64,000 nt of DNA, taken from Rhodococcus jostii RHA1. Its GTDB lineage: Bacteria; Actinomycetota; Actinomycetes; Mycobacteriales; Mycobacteriaceae. Location: the NCBI RefSeq assembly GCF_000014565.1, contig NC_008268.1:4030001-4094000 (forward strand). Reading direction: 5' to 3'. A model generated the notes under the pieces. It saw nothing but the letters and a program-made list of their open reading frames with translations. It made no database searches and had not been told where the DNA came from. Each line of letters starts with the position of its first letter. Position 1 is the first letter of the stretch. Below are positions 1 to 8,623 of this stretch, in pieces. The translations under genes were made by a program, and so were the position numbers.

Positions 1-1
1 G

Positions 2-256
2 CTTTTTCTCGCCGCTGGACAGGCGAATCAATTCTCCTTCTCGTTTGGAGACATCTGGAAGGGCCCGCAGTTGGCGACTGCGAGACTCGACGCCAGCCAG
101 GGCGGTGGTGGCACGAAGATCCTGATGACGCAGTGGCAGGGCACCGCCAACGCGCCGGTATTCGGCGGCCCCAGCAAGCAGTACTACGTGCTCGGCATTC
201 ACAACAGTTCCACTTCGGGCGTGTGGTTCCATCTGGAAGGAGGCGTGCTCGCATGA
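2..256 (+). CDS. C-terminal part of an unknown protein, cut by the window start
   Basis: An open frame runs from the first bases of the window to a TGA at 254-256, giving at least 84 residues. The visible part is rich in Gly, Gln and aromatic residues (for example QYYVLGIHNSS and GVWFHLEGG near the end), which looks like a beta-rich fold. I do not recognise the family and no catalytic motif is visible. The stop overlaps the ATG of the next gene (ATGA at 253-256), so the two are probably translationally coupled. The true start lies outside the window; a TTG at 71 exists but the frame is clearly open upstream of it. Confidence 0.6.
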   Translation, partial: LFLAAGQANQFSFSFGDIWKGPQLATARLDASQGGGGTKILMTQWQGTANAPVFGGPSKQYYVLGIHNSSTSGVWFHLEGGVLA

Positions 257-537
257 CGACACAGGAAACACCACGGCTTTCTCGGATGCAGGTCCTGACG
301 GACGAACAGGGCGGCATTCTCGCGGCCGTCCTGCGGACTGCGGACGTGGCATCGGGCGTGGCATCGGGTGAGGACGTTCCGCCTCAGGTTTCGCTGGTTC
401 CTTCGGAAGGTCAAGCGTTGCATGAACTCTCTGTACCCGGTGGAGCATCGGGGGACGAGATGTTCGAGTCGCTGGATCAGTGGGTGGTTCGGGTCGACGC
501 CGGCGTACCGGCATTGGCGCGACGCGCGGGCGCGTAG
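253..537 (+). CDS. Small hypothetical protein coupled to the upstream gene
   Basis: This gene encodes 94 residues starting MTTQETPRLSRMQVL and ending in ARRAGA. The ATG at 253 overlaps the stop of the upstream gene, which favours this start over an in-frame upstream start at 133 that would lie inside that gene. The product is acidic in the middle, has no cysteine, no signal peptide and no membrane segment. The family is not recognised. The overlap suggests that it works with the unknown protein before it. Confidence 0.5.
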   Translation: MTTQETPRLSRMQVLTDEQGGILAAVLRTADVASGVASGEDVPPQVSLVPSEGQALHELSVPGGASGDEMFESLDQWVVRVDAGVPALARRAGA

Positions 538-758
538 TCGCTGATGGAGGCGCGCCGGGTTGACACCTGTTGCGCGGAAGGGGAACGCCGCTGGTCCGGC
601 GATCAGCGGTCCCCTCCGCGCGATGGCGGCGTGAGGCCCGGAAAAGCCATCAAAATCACCTCGAGAGCCACTTTGTCAGCACAAACGATTGACTTCGCTC
701 GTGGTGGGCAGCACTGTCGTAGAGACACACCCCGCACCGATCAGTCCCGGAGTCGACC

Positions 759-1922
759 TTGACCAACGTCAATCCCACCGAAATCGCAGTAGCCGTCGCC
801 GGATTCGGCTGGATGGGCCGAGTGCACACGAACGCGTATCTGCGTCAGCGCCACCACTTCCCGGAAGCGCCGTCCATCCGCCTGGGGGCCGTCGCCGACG
901 AGGTACCCGGCCGCGCCGAGGAAGCTGCCGCCCAGTTCGGGTTCGGCGCAGCCCTGACCGACTGGCGCGACATCGCCGCCGACGAGAACATCGACGCGGT
1001 CAGCATCACCGCACCCAACTTCCTGCACCGCGAGATCGGCGTCGCGATGGCGGAGGCGGGCAAGCACATCTGGATCGAGAAGCCGGTCGGGCTGTCGTCC
1101 GAGGACGCGAAGGCAGTCGCCGCCGCTGTCGAGAAGGCAGGCGTCCAGTCGACCGTCGGATTCAACTACCGAAACGCACCGGCCGTTGCGATGGCGCACG
1201 ACCTCATCACGGCGGGCGAATTGGGCACCATCACGCACTCGCGGTTCCGCTTCCTCAGCGACTACGCCGCGCATCCGGACGGCGCGCTGAGCTGGCGCTA
1301 CGAGAACGCGCGTGGTGGGTCGGGCGTTCTGGGCGACCTTGCTTCGCACGGTGTCGATCTGGTCCGGTACCTGCTCGGCGACATCGACGCAGTCGTGGCC
1401 GACACCGCGATCTTCATCCCGCAGCGCGCCATCCCGTCGGGTGCCACCAGCGGGCACGCGCGCGCGACGGGTGGCAAGTTGGGGCCGGTGGAGAACGACG
1501 ACTTCGTCAGCGCCCTGGTTCGCCTGTCGTCCGGCGGACGGGTAACGCTGGACGCGAGTCGCGTGGCCGTCGGCGAGCAGAACAACTACGGGTTCGAAAT
1601 CCACGGCACGAAGGGTGCGGTGTATTGGGACTTCCGCCGGATGAACGAACTCGGAACGAGCCTCGGGAGCGAGTACCAGGACCAGTCGATCACCACGGTG
1701 TGGGTGGGCCCCGACGCCGGAGCGTATGCCCGCTTCCAGCCGGGTTCCGCGTCCTCGATGAGCTACGACGACCTCAAGGTCATCGAGGGGAACAACTTCA
1801 TCGCCTCGATCGTCGACGGAAAGCCCCGGGGCGCAACGATCGCCGACGCTGTGGCCGCGGCCGAAACTCTCGACGCCATCACGGCCTCGGTCGCATCTCG
1901 TGCGTGGGTCGACGTGCGCTGA
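759..1922 (+). CDS. Gfo/Idh/MocA-family NAD(P)-dependent dehydrogenase
   Basis: The 387-residue product is a soluble oxidoreductase of the glucose-fructose oxidoreductase/inositol dehydrogenase/MocA family, which oxidises sugars, cyclitols or related polyols. The N-terminal Rossmann motif is VAGFGWMGRVH at about residues 13-23, followed by the family hallmark EKPVG at about residue 110 and a C-terminal substrate domain. The start is a TTG at 759, chosen because the Rossmann strand follows directly. Length and domain order are normal. No transporter or kinase is adjacent, so the substrate cannot be named. The gene stands alone between unknown genes and a lipoprotein gene. Confidence 0.85.
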   Translation: MTNVNPTEIAVAVAGFGWMGRVHTNAYLRQRHHFPEAPSIRLGAVADEVPGRAEEAAAQFGFGAALTDWRDIAADENIDAVSITAPNFLHREIGVAMAEAGKHIWIEKPVGLSSEDAKAVAAAVEKAGVQSTVGFNYRNAPAVAMAHDLITAGELGTITHSRFRFLSDYAAHPDGALSWRYENARGGSGVLGDLASHGVDLVRYLLGDIDAVVADTAIFIPQRAIPSGATSGHARATGGKLGPVENDDFVSALVRLSSGGRVTLDASRVAVGEQNNYGFEIHGTKGAVYWDFRRMNELGTSLGSEYQDQSITTVWVGPDAGAYARFQPGSASSMSYDDLKVIEGNNFIASIVDGKPRGATIADAVAAAETLDAITASVASRAWVDVR

Positions 1923-2008
1923 TCCGATCCGCAGAGCCAGGTCCCGGAGTTACGCTTTATCGGTTGGCGGGTCAATTCCCGTAGGCGCCTTTCTCCGCGG
2001 AGGTTGGT

Positions 2009-2476
2009 ATGAATACCAAACCGTTCGGCTTGGGCTTTGCGATTCTCGCGTTGGCAATTTCGGCGGTCGCCTGTTCCTCGGGCAGTTCCTCTGACTCCGA
2101 AGACAATTGCGTGCGCGCGACAGACAGTGAACTGGATGCGCTCTTCACGAGTTGGAATGACGCACTGGAAAGCGGTGACGCGAGCAGGGTCGCCGCGTTG
2201 TACCGGCCGGATGCGGTGCTGCTGCCGACCCTGTCGGTGCCTATCGCCGACACTCCCGAGGAGATAACGGAGTATTTCGTCAACCTGATCAAGGCCGATC
2301 CCACTGCCCGCATGGAAGAAAGTTTCAAGTATTCGGATTGCAACCTCGCCTACAACGTGGGCCGCTGGGTCATCAACGCCAACGGCCAGGATGTGGCGGC
2401 CAGGGTGACATGGGTCTATCGCTACGAAGACGGAAAGTGGCTGATCGCCAACCACCATTCGTCGGTGAACCCCTAG
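2009..2476 (+). CDS. Secreted lipoprotein with SnoaL/DUF4440-like (SgcJ/EcaC) fold
   Basis: The product has 155 residues. The N-terminus is a lipoprotein signal peptide: hydrophobic core FAILALAISAV followed by a lipobox ending in AVAC at about residue 22, then a Ser-rich linker. The rest resembles the small cone-shaped NTF2/SnoaL fold of SgcJ/EcaC proteins (LFTSWNDALESGDASRVAALYRPDAVLLPT, then a C-terminal YEDGKWLIANHHSS). Such domains bind small ligands or act as subunit scaffolds; no catalytic role can be assigned. It is probably anchored to the outer face of the membrane. A strong hairpin follows at 2480-2517. Confidence 0.75.
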   Translation: MNTKPFGLGFAILALAISAVACSSGSSSDSEDNCVRATDSELDALFTSWNDALESGDASRVAALYRPDAVLLPTLSVPIADTPEEITEYFVNLIKADPTARMEESFKYSDCNLAYNVGRWVINANGQDVAARVTWVYRYEDGKWLIANHHSSVNP

Positions 2477-2479
2477 AGC

Positions 2480-2517
2480 GGTGACCGCCGGTCGACCGTG
2501 ATGTCGTCCGGCGGTCA
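2480..2517. terminator. Bidirectional hairpin terminator between convergent genes
   Basis: An 11-bp perfect inverted repeat GTGACCGCCGG / CCGGCGGTCAC (arms 2480-2490 and 2507-2517) lies between the stop of the lipoprotein gene and the stop of guaD on the other strand. No U tract follows, which is common in actinomycete terminators. Confidence 0.7.
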
Positions 2518-2532
2518 CGAGGAACCACCCGT

Positions 2533-3939
2533 CTAGGACGCCTTGGCTCGTCGGCCTGCGACGTAGACCTCGGAGATGGACGTGTCGCGTATCCCCATCA
2601 GCAGCGCGAACAGGGTCTGATCGCGGGCCAGGTCGGGATCGGCGGCGCGAACGGCGTTGCGCAGCAGCCCGTCGAGCGCCGGCGTGCCGGACGGGTCGAC
2701 AACAACGAAGTCGGCTTCCTTCCCGACGTCGAAGTTGCCGAACCGGTTCTCCATGTCCAAAGCCCGGGCACCGCCGAGGGTACCGACGAACAGCATCTCG
2801 GCCGGATGCATCGACACCCCGTCGTCACCGGCCTCGCTGATGTGCACCTTGAACGCGTCGCCGAGCACCCGGGGAATCAGCCATTCGTCGCCGCCGCCGA
2901 AATCGGTTCCCACCGAGATGTTGACGCCCGACGCGACGGTGCGCTTCCACGGCATCGTTCCGGATCCCAGGAACAGCTGCGAGATCGGGCAGTGCGAGAC
3001 GGACGTACCGGTCTCGGCCATCCGCTCGAGCTCGACATCCTGACAGTGCACGCAGTGGGCGAGGATGGTGCGTCGGCCCAGCAGGCTCTTCCCGCCCACT
3101 TCCGAACCGGGTAGGAACTTCCCGTCGTAGGTGTCCAGGTATGAATTCACCTGATAGGTCTCTTTGGTCGAGTCGACCTCGCCGGTGCCGGGGCGATTGT
3201 TCTCGTTGAGGTGTGAGTGCACGTACACACCGCGGTCCCGGACCTCTTCGTAGAGGTCCCCGAGATTTTTCAGGGTCTCGGGGGTCACCGACAGCGAGAA
3301 CCGCGGGATGATCGCCACGTGCAGCAACGCGGTGTCGACATCGCCGGTGTCGGCGCCGTGCCATTTCTCGATCTCCTCGCGGGTGAGCCGGATCGCGTCC
3401 TCTTCGGAGGTCATCAGCGGCTGAGCGGTCTCGCCGCCGACGGTCTGAATTCCGCGGCCGCTGACGATGCGCAGACCTGCCTTCTGCGTCTCGGTGAACA
3501 ACGCATCCTGCGCATGTGGGAACGCCGACCCGAACACCATGGCGGCCGTGGTGCCCGCCGAGATCCGCCGGTTGGTGAACTCGACGGCCGCCTGTTGCGC
3601 GAACTCCGGGTCGGCGAACTTCGTCTCCGACGGGAACATGCACAGGGTCAGCCATTCCAGCAGCTGGCCGCCGCCGTAGGAGTCGCCGGCGTAGGTCTGC
3701 GGGAAGTGGATGTGGGTGTCGACGAACCCCGGCAGCAGAAAGCCGGGCCTGTGGTCGTGCACGGTGCCGGACTCGTAGTCCGACGGGATCTCGGCTCTGT
3801 CACCGCAGAACACGATTCGCCCGCCATCGTCCAGCACCAGGGCGCCGTCGGGAATCGATACCAGGGCGGCCGCGGCTTCGGTCACTTTCGGTGTGCCGGC
3901 GATGTGGAAGATGTGTCCGAGATGGGTATGCGTGGCCAT
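2533..3939 (-). CDS. guaD: Guanine deaminase (amidohydrolase superfamily)
   Basis: The enzyme hydrolyses guanine to xanthine and ammonia in purine salvage or catabolism, in the cytoplasm. The 468-residue product carries PGFVDTHIHFPQ, the zinc-binding HxH block typical of guanine deaminases, then HSHLNEN, LAHCVHC, SHCPISQLFLGSG and VGTDFGGG, covering the remaining metal and substrate residues in the right order. I chose the ATG at 3937-3939 because GGGAG lies 8 bases upstream; the frame stays open to 4023 but those codons have no signal. No other purine genes are next to it. A hairpin terminator follows at 2480-2517. Confidence 0.9.
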   Translation of the reverse strand: MATHTHLGHIFHIAGTPKVTEAAAALVSIPDGALVLDDGGRIVFCGDRAEIPSDYESGTVHDHRPGFLLPGFVDTHIHFPQTYAGDSYGGGQLLEWLTLCMFPSETKFADPEFAQQAAVEFTNRRISAGTTAAMVFGSAFPHAQDALFTETQKAGLRIVSGRGIQTVGGETAQPLMTSEEDAIRLTREEIEKWHGADTGDVDTALLHVAIIPRFSLSVTPETLKNLGDLYEEVRDRGVYVHSHLNENNRPGTGEVDSTKETYQVNSYLDTYDGKFLPGSEVGGKSLLGRRTILAHCVHCQDVELERMAETGTSVSHCPISQLFLGSGTMPWKRTVASGVNISVGTDFGGGDEWLIPRVLGDAFKVHISEAGDDGVSMHPAEMLFVGTLGGARALDMENRFGNFDVGKEADFVVVDPSGTPALDGLLRNAVRAADPDLARDQTLFALLMGIRDTSISEVYVAGRRAKAS

Positions 3940-4141
3940 GCGATGAACTCCCGTCGAGTGGTAACGGATCATGCCTTCTGCAATGAACTTCGGCGGCTGG
4001 ACGAAAGCCCAGCCGAGTAGCACCTGTGCGGCCGTGCCGCACCCACGATGAGATAACAGCCCGTATTAACAATGCCACCGATCAGACCCGGGTCGCGGCC
4101 GAACAGGCCAAGCGCCCGCGGCAATCACCACCGGCTCGGTG

Positions 4142-4921
4142 CTACTGCGGGGGTGTGCGGTCGTCGACGAATCGACGGATGACCTTGTCCCAGCCCAAGG
4201 ACTCGAGGAGTTCCGCGGCGGCGGCCCGCGACGTGAGCGGGCGAAGCACGTCGATGTCGAGGTCGCCGCTGGTGCCCAGGACGTCGTCGAGGCGCAGGCA
4301 ATCGACGTATCCGTAGTCCGTCCAGGGTTCGACGTGGCTGTCCCAATCCGCGGTGTCGGCGTACGGCCCACCGAGACGCAGCTTTCCGCTGCGGTGGATC
4401 ATCACGTACCGAGGCACCACCTGCATCGTCTCGTTGGCAGTCGCCCGAGTCACCTCGGGGTCGGCGGCGGGGTCTGCGCCCGCGAGCCGGCGGTCGTAGG
4501 ACGCCGTCTTGACCGATGCGACCTCGACCAGTGCCCGCACGTAGACCCACCGCGCCCGCTCGATCGAGCCCGCCCACGCCGATTCCTCGTCCGCGCAGGA
4601 GAAGACGTTCTCGGCCGGGGTCCGTATCAGCAGTCGCGTCCCCACCCGTTCGTGATCGACAACCAGGTCTCCGTCGACGACGAGTTCGCCGTCGTGCTCG
4701 CGGACCCCGGTGATCGTCGCGACCGCGAGCACCTCGTCGTCCGGGGCGGTGACGAACAGTTCACGCTCGGAGCGGACGCTGTCGGCATCACCGGGGAACG
4801 GGCCACGACCTCTGGCGAACGCTTCGTGCTGGGTCAAGTCGGCCCGAAACCCGGTCTCGGTCATCCCCAACGGATGATCGCGCACCTCTCGCACGTTGCC
4901 GAGCCGAACCCTCGACGCCAC
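4142..4921 (-). CDS. Hypothetical protein divergent from a P450
   Basis: The product has about 259 residues, is acidic and probably cytoplasmic, with no signal peptide or membrane helix. The start is taken as the GTG at 4919-4921 because GGGGAGG lies 8 bases upstream; the longer open frame to 5095 would overlap the P450 gene. Visible features are a Trp-rich region (EPWTDYGYVDCLRLDD) and a C-terminal LESLGWDKVIRRFVDDR. I do not recognise the family. A perfect 12-bp palindrome sits in the divergent promoter (4968-4979), so it may be co-regulated with the P450. Confidence 0.65.
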   Translation of the reverse strand: MASRVRLGNVREVRDHPLGMTETGFRADLTQHEAFARGRGPFPGDADSVRSERELFVTAPDDEVLAVATITGVREHDGELVVDGDLVVDHERVGTRLLIRTPAENVFSCADEESAWAGSIERARWVYVRALVEVASVKTASYDRRLAGADPAADPEVTRATANETMQVVPRYVMIHRSGKLRLGGPYADTADWDSHVEPWTDYGYVDCLRLDDVLGTSGDLDIDVLRPLTSRAAAAELLESLGWDKVIRRFVDDRTPPQ

Positions 4922-4967
4922 AGGTCGATCCTCCCCGGTTTCATCTCCGGCGCACTGCCGGGTGATC

Positions 4968-4979
4968 CTATGATCATAG
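4968..4979. promoter_or_regulatory. Palindrome CTATGATCATAG in a divergent promoter
   Basis: This perfect 12-bp palindrome lies 47 bases upstream of the GTG at 4921 and 88 bases upstream of the P450 start at 5067. Its position suits an operator controlling both genes. No regulator gene is adjacent, so the binding protein is unknown. Confidence 0.4.
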
Positions 4980-5066
4980 CTGTTGACCTGCGGTGATGCC
5001 TCATCAGCGTAACCACGGCTTCCCCAGTAGGGTCGCACTGTCGATACAACCGACCGAGGGGGACCG

Positions 5067-6296
5067 GTGACGGGTTCTGCGTCCGAAAAAATCATCTCGC
5101 CCGCATCACGCGCGTTCTGGGACCGCAGCTTCGCGGGCCGTCGCGCGATGTTCGAGGAGCTTCGTCAGCGATCGCCGATCGAGTTCCATGCGGAAACTGC
5201 CGGTCCGGGCTTCTGGTCGGTCGTCGGATACGACGACGTGGTGGCGGTGAGCCGGAACCCGGAGGTCTTCTCCTCGGCCAAGGGCTTCACCATCGACGAC
5301 GTCCCGGCCGAGATCCTCGAGTTCGCCATGTCGATGATCGCCATGGACGATCCCCGGCACCGGCGTCTGCGGGGCATCGTGCAATCGGCGTTCACCGCGG
5401 CCTCGGTGCGGGGCATCGCCGAGCGGGTGCGTGGCACCGCTGCGCAGATCGCCGCGGACCTGCCCCGAGATGCCGAGTTCGACTTCGTCCCCGACGTCGC
5501 GACCCGATTGCCGGTGCAGGTGATCTGCGAGTTGATCGGGATCCCGGAGAACGACCGGCCGATGATCCTGGCCGCGGCGGCCGATGTCGTTGCCGGAGGC
5601 GGTGATCAGGAGTTCGTCACCGCACCCGGCGGCGCGGCCGGCCTGGGCCAGATTTATGGATACGCCCTCGAGCTGGGCGAGAGACGCAAGGCGGATCCCG
5701 GCGAGGATCTGACGTCCCGGCTGGTGTCGACGATGGTCGACGGCGAGGCCCTCGCACCGACCGAGTTCGGTTCGTTCGTCATCCTTCTGATCACGGCGGG
5801 TTTCGAGACCACCCGGCAAGCGTTGGCCTGGGCGCTGCTTCTGCTCAGCGAGCACCCCGACCAGAAAGAACTGCTGCTCGCCGATTTCGCCGGCCACATC
5901 GACAACACGATCGACGAGGTGATCCGCTTCGCCTCCCCGGTGCCCTACATGCGGCGCACCGCGACCGTCGACACCGAGCTCGGCGGCGCCCACATCGCGG
6001 CGGGGGACAAGGTCGTCATGTGGTATCTGTCCGCGAACCACGACGAACGCGTCTTCGACGGTCCGGGCCGGTTCGACATCACCCGGGCGAACGCCGGCAA
6101 GCATCTCGGGTTCGGCGCGAAAGACATCCACCACTGCCTGGGCGTCAACCTCGCACGGCTGGAGCTGCGCGTCATGCTCGAAGAACTTTTCACCGCCCAC
6201 CCCACACTTCACGCGGTGGGCGAACCGGAACTGCTGCTCTCCGCGTTCATCAGCGGCGTCGCCGCACTGCCGGCCCGGACACGTGACGGACGGTGA
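5067..6296 (+). CDS. Cytochrome P450 monooxygenase
   Basis: This is a soluble 409-residue bacterial P450. The I-helix motif AGFETTRQ, the K-helix ExxR in EVIRF and the heme-ligand region GFGAKDIHHCLG, with the thiolate Cys at about 357, are all present. The start is a GTG at 5067 with GAGGGGG 4 bases upstream. The heme loop is unusual: FG is one residue further from the Cys than in the canonical FGxGxHxCxG, and the Gly four residues before the Cys is Asp. The substrate is unknown. No ferredoxin or reductase gene is next to it, so it must use partners encoded elsewhere. Confidence 0.9.
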   Translation: MTGSASEKIISPASRAFWDRSFAGRRAMFEELRQRSPIEFHAETAGPGFWSVVGYDDVVAVSRNPEVFSSAKGFTIDDVPAEILEFAMSMIAMDDPRHRRLRGIVQSAFTAASVRGIAERVRGTAAQIAADLPRDAEFDFVPDVATRLPVQVICELIGIPENDRPMILAAAADVVAGGGDQEFVTAPGGAAGLGQIYGYALELGERRKADPGEDLTSRLVSTMVDGEALAPTEFGSFVILLITAGFETTRQALAWALLLLSEHPDQKELLLADFAGHIDNTIDEVIRFASPVPYMRRTATVDTELGGAHIAAGDKVVMWYLSANHDERVFDGPGRFDITRANAGKHLGFGAKDIHHCLGVNLARLELRVMLEELFTAHPTLHAVGEPELLLSAFISGVAALPARTRDGR

Positions 6297-6299
6297 GGT

Positions 6300-6980
6300 T
6301 CACGCAGGCCGGCGCCCGGAAATCATGACCAGCGGCATCTCGCTGATGCGGGAAACGTGCTCGTCGACGAGATCGAGTCGGCTCGCGAGGTCACGCGCCT
6401 CGTCGAGACTGATGGAGCGGCCGGCGATCCAGGTGTGGAAGATCGCGAGATTGATGCTGCGGAGAACGCGCGGCGCCTTGTAGTTCTCGACGAACTTTTC
6501 GGCGTCCTCGAAACTCGTGCTGCGGTCCGCATCGGTGATCAGCAGCGGGCCACCCGGTTTGAGGACGCGCGCGCACTCGGCGAGCCCGGCCTCACGCGAC
6601 GACCAGTGCTTGATGGAGCCGTAGCTGATCACGCCGTCGAAGGTCTGGTCGGCGAAATCGAGCCGCGTGGCGTCGCCGACGTCGAACCGGACCCGGTCGC
6701 CGTAGTTGCGCATGCGTTTGGTGGCGCGCTTGATCTGGGCTTCCGACAGATCGAGGCCGAGAATATGCACGTCGGGGCGCTGGTCGGCGATGTAGTTCGT
6801 GAACAGCGCCCCGCCCGATCCGACGTCCAGAATGCGGGCGTTCGGTGGGAGATGGGGCAGAAAGTACTCGTCGATGACGTGGCGTGAGCGGTAGACGGCC
6901 GGTGCCACGATGGTCTCGTACATCCAGGCGTGCGCCGGTGTGTAGATCGCGGTGATGGGGCCGAACGGTGCCATCGGCAT
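6300..6980 (-). CDS. Class I SAM-dependent methyltransferase
   Basis: The product has about 226 residues. The SAM-binding motif I is ILDVGSGGALFTNYIA; motif II (LGLDLSEAQIKRA), the DVGDATRLDF block and VLKPGGPLLITDA follow in normal order, so this is a Rossmann-like methyltransferase of the UbiE/MenG type. The ATG at 6978-6980 is preferred over in-frame starts at 7001 and 7013 because GAGGAG precedes it by 7 bases. It converges on the P450 gene with a gap of only 3 bases. The target is unknown. Confidence 0.8.
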   Translation of the reverse strand: MPMAPFGPITAIYTPAHAWMYETIVAPAVYRSRHVIDEYFLPHLPPNARILDVGSGGALFTNYIADQRPDVHILGLDLSEAQIKRATKRMRNYGDRVRFDVGDATRLDFADQTFDGVISYGSIKHWSSREAGLAECARVLKPGGPLLITDADRSTSFEDAEKFVENYKAPRVLRSINLAIFHTWIAGRSISLDEARDLASRLDLVDEHVSRISEMPLVMISGRRPA

Positions 6981-7292
6981 GGTCGCGCTCCTCGTTGACA
7001 TCCCGGTTCCCACGGCGCCCGAACCCGTGCGGGTCGACGTCCTTCGCCGGTGTCGCTTCGAGATTAACGGGTGCGCGGTCGGTTTTGCAGCATCGCCGCG
7101 TGCCTGACAGGGCTGTGAACAGGGGTGATGAGGTGTCGTCCCCGGTGTAGTCGATCTCCCCCGAGTGCAAATCCGGAAAATGCGCCAGTATTCTGGTCCC
7201 CACCTACAAGAGGGTGTTACCGGACCCCGGCACCGAATGGTTCCGTGCCACCGTGCGAAGAGCCCTGGGCGCCGAGGCGAATCGGAATGTAG
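6981..7292. other. 312-bp stretch without a supported gene
   Basis: This lies between the methyltransferase start and the stop of the Ddn-like gene. Only the methyltransferase ribosome binding site at its left edge is recognisable. Short open frames cross it but none has a credible start, and I see no repeat or RNA gene. Confidence 0.4.
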
Positions 7293-7751
7293 CTACCGCG
7301 CGGTGAGCCGGATGACGGGGTATTCCCGGTCGGATTTGCTCTGGTACTTCGCGATGCGGGGCTGGGCGGCGGCGATGCGCTGCCATGCCTGCTCACGCTC
7401 GGCGCCGTCGAGCTGGTGCGGGATCACCGGCGCGGCGGCGTGGCCGGGCAATTCGATCGACGCCTTGTCGGGGTGCGCCATCAGATTGGCGTGCCAGTCC
7501 GGGTTCTGACTGCCGCCACCCGACGCGACCACCAGCCGGGCATCGTCACCGTCGTCGAACCACGCCACCGGCGATTGCCGCGGCTGTCCGCTGCGACGAC
7601 CCACGGTGTTCAGGATCAGCACGTCCATACCCATGAACTGGCCGTGGCCGCGTCGGATCTTGCGGTTCATGCGGGCGTTCATCTTTCGCTGCATCCACCG
7701 CGAGAACGCGCCGGGGGTTCCGGGTTTACGCTTGCCTTGGTTGTTCGTCAT
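7293..7751 (-). CDS. Ddn-type F420-dependent nitroreductase-family protein
   Basis: The 152-residue product belongs to the deazaflavin (F420)-dependent nitroreductase/quinone reductase family. Typical blocks are LILNTVGRRSGQPRQSPVAWFDDGD, then GGGSQNPDWHANLMAHPDKASIEL and a C-terminal YQSKSDREYPVIRLTAR. Family members reduce quinones or nitroaromatics with F420H2. The ATG at 7749-7751 has GGGAGAG upstream; the open frame extends to 7946 without support. The N-terminus is rich in Arg and Lys (RKMNARMNRKIRRG), as in membrane-associated Ddn homologues. Confidence 0.85.
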   Translation of the reverse strand: MTNNQGKRKPGTPGAFSRWMQRKMNARMNRKIRRGHGQFMGMDVLILNTVGRRSGQPRQSPVAWFDDGDDARLVVASGGGSQNPDWHANLMAHPDKASIELPGHAAAPVIPHQLDGAEREQAWQRIAAAQPRIAKYQSKSDREYPVIRLTAR

Positions 7752-7894
7752 GAGCTCTCTCCCATCGGTCACTTCGCCTCGCGACACCCACGACTGAGCC
7801 GCCGGCTCTACGGCTCTCGGCAATGACGTTAGTGCGGCCCGGTGGTCGGCGCTTCTCGATTCCTGATCGGTTCGGTCACCGGTGACAACGGCCT

Positions 7895-7922
7895 GGAAGG
7901 GCACTCTGTCGAGTGCCCTTCC
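7895..7922 (-). terminator. Perfect 12-bp hairpin downstream of the small exported protein gene
   Basis: Arms GGAAGGGCACTC (7895-7906) and GAGTGCCCTTCC (7911-7922) pair perfectly around a TGTC loop. The hairpin lies about 40 bases past the stop of the minus-strand gene at 7963, so it most likely ends that transcript. Confidence 0.7.
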
Positions 7923-7962
7923 GAGGCATGACTTCTGGACCATCATGGGAGAGCGTCAGCCA

Positions 7963-8268
7963 CTACGACTGGATGACGTTCCAGATGATCGGAACCTGAT
8001 CGGTGGGCATGTTCTCGGCCCGGCGTTCCTGCCGCTGTTCGCGCTGCCGATCGCGGGTCCGATCGTCGTTGCCGCCGGGGATGTCGCGGCCGGTGTCAGG
8101 GGCGGCCACTGCGGCGACCGAGTGTTGCGCGGCCGGGGCGACCGCGCCCGCGACGCCGACGGGAAGCACGCCGAATGCGGCTGCGGCCACCACCACGGTC
8201 ACGATCCGCTTCCGCAGCGAGCCGCGGTGGGTGCGTCGATCGTCCTGGTGCGAATGTGTGGCGTTCAT
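7963..8268 (-). CDS. Small exported protein of unknown function
   Basis: The product has 101 residues with a basic N-terminus (RRTHRGSLRKR) and a hydrophobic core VTVVVAAAAFGVLPVGVAGAV, which fits a Sec signal peptide. The mature part is short and very charged (DDRTRDRQREQRQERRAEN). The family is not recognised. It lies downstream of the anti-sigma gene on the same strand and could belong to that ECF regulon, but the 118-base gap and its own AGGA ribosome site leave this open. Confidence 0.55.
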   Translation of the reverse strand: MNATHSHQDDRRTHRGSLRKRIVTVVVAAAAFGVLPVGVAGAVAPAAQHSVAAVAAPDTGRDIPGGNDDRTRDRQREQRQERRAENMPTDQVPIIWNVIQS

Positions 8269-8386
8269 GGTCTGAATTCCTGTCCGAGTGCCGCGAACCC
8301 AACGTTCACGGCTACTCGAACGGTGTCTGCGAGGGCGCGAAACGTTACACCCTGCCGGACATTATTTTGCGGCGAGTTTCGCGCCG

Positions 8387-8620
8387 CTAACGCCACTCGC
8401 GGAACGCGGCGAGCAGGCGGTCCCGCAACGCCGGATCGAGCTCGTCCGGGGGGAGCGCGCCGAGGGTGTGCACCGTCTGCTCGATCTGTTCGAGATAGGT
8501 GGCGCATCCCTGGCATTCGCCCAGATGGGTTTCGAATCGGACCCGGGCATCGGGATCCATGTCGTTCTCGAGGTAGGCCGTGACGAGTTCGACGAGGTCC
8601 TGGCAGTCCATGTCTTCCAT
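8387..8620 (-). CDS. zf-HC2 anti-sigma factor
   Basis: The 77-residue product has the zinc-binding anti-sigma signature HLGECQGC (His32, Cys36, Cys39; H-x3-C-x2-C) plus an N-terminal Cys6. Such proteins bind and inhibit the partner ECF sigma factor, often releasing it on thiol oxidation. It has no membrane segment, so it is a soluble RsrA-like form. It starts 3 bases after the stop of the sigma gene, which shows a two-gene operon. The first residues MEDMDCQDLVELVTAYLEND are typical of the family. Confidence 0.85.
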   Translation of the reverse strand: MEDMDCQDLVELVTAYLENDMDPDARVRFETHLGECQGCATYLEQIEQTVHTLGALPPDELDPALRDRLLAAFREWR

Positions 8621-8623
8621 GTC

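Noticed and set aside
689..1984. 431-codon frame overlapping the Gfo/Idh gene
   Set aside because: Arg/Gly-rich shadow; the frame at 759-1922 carries the dehydrogenase motifs.
4921..5095. N-terminal extension of the hypothetical gene to 5095
   Set aside because: It would overlap the P450 start and the palindromic promoter; the GTG at 4921 has a strong ribosome site.
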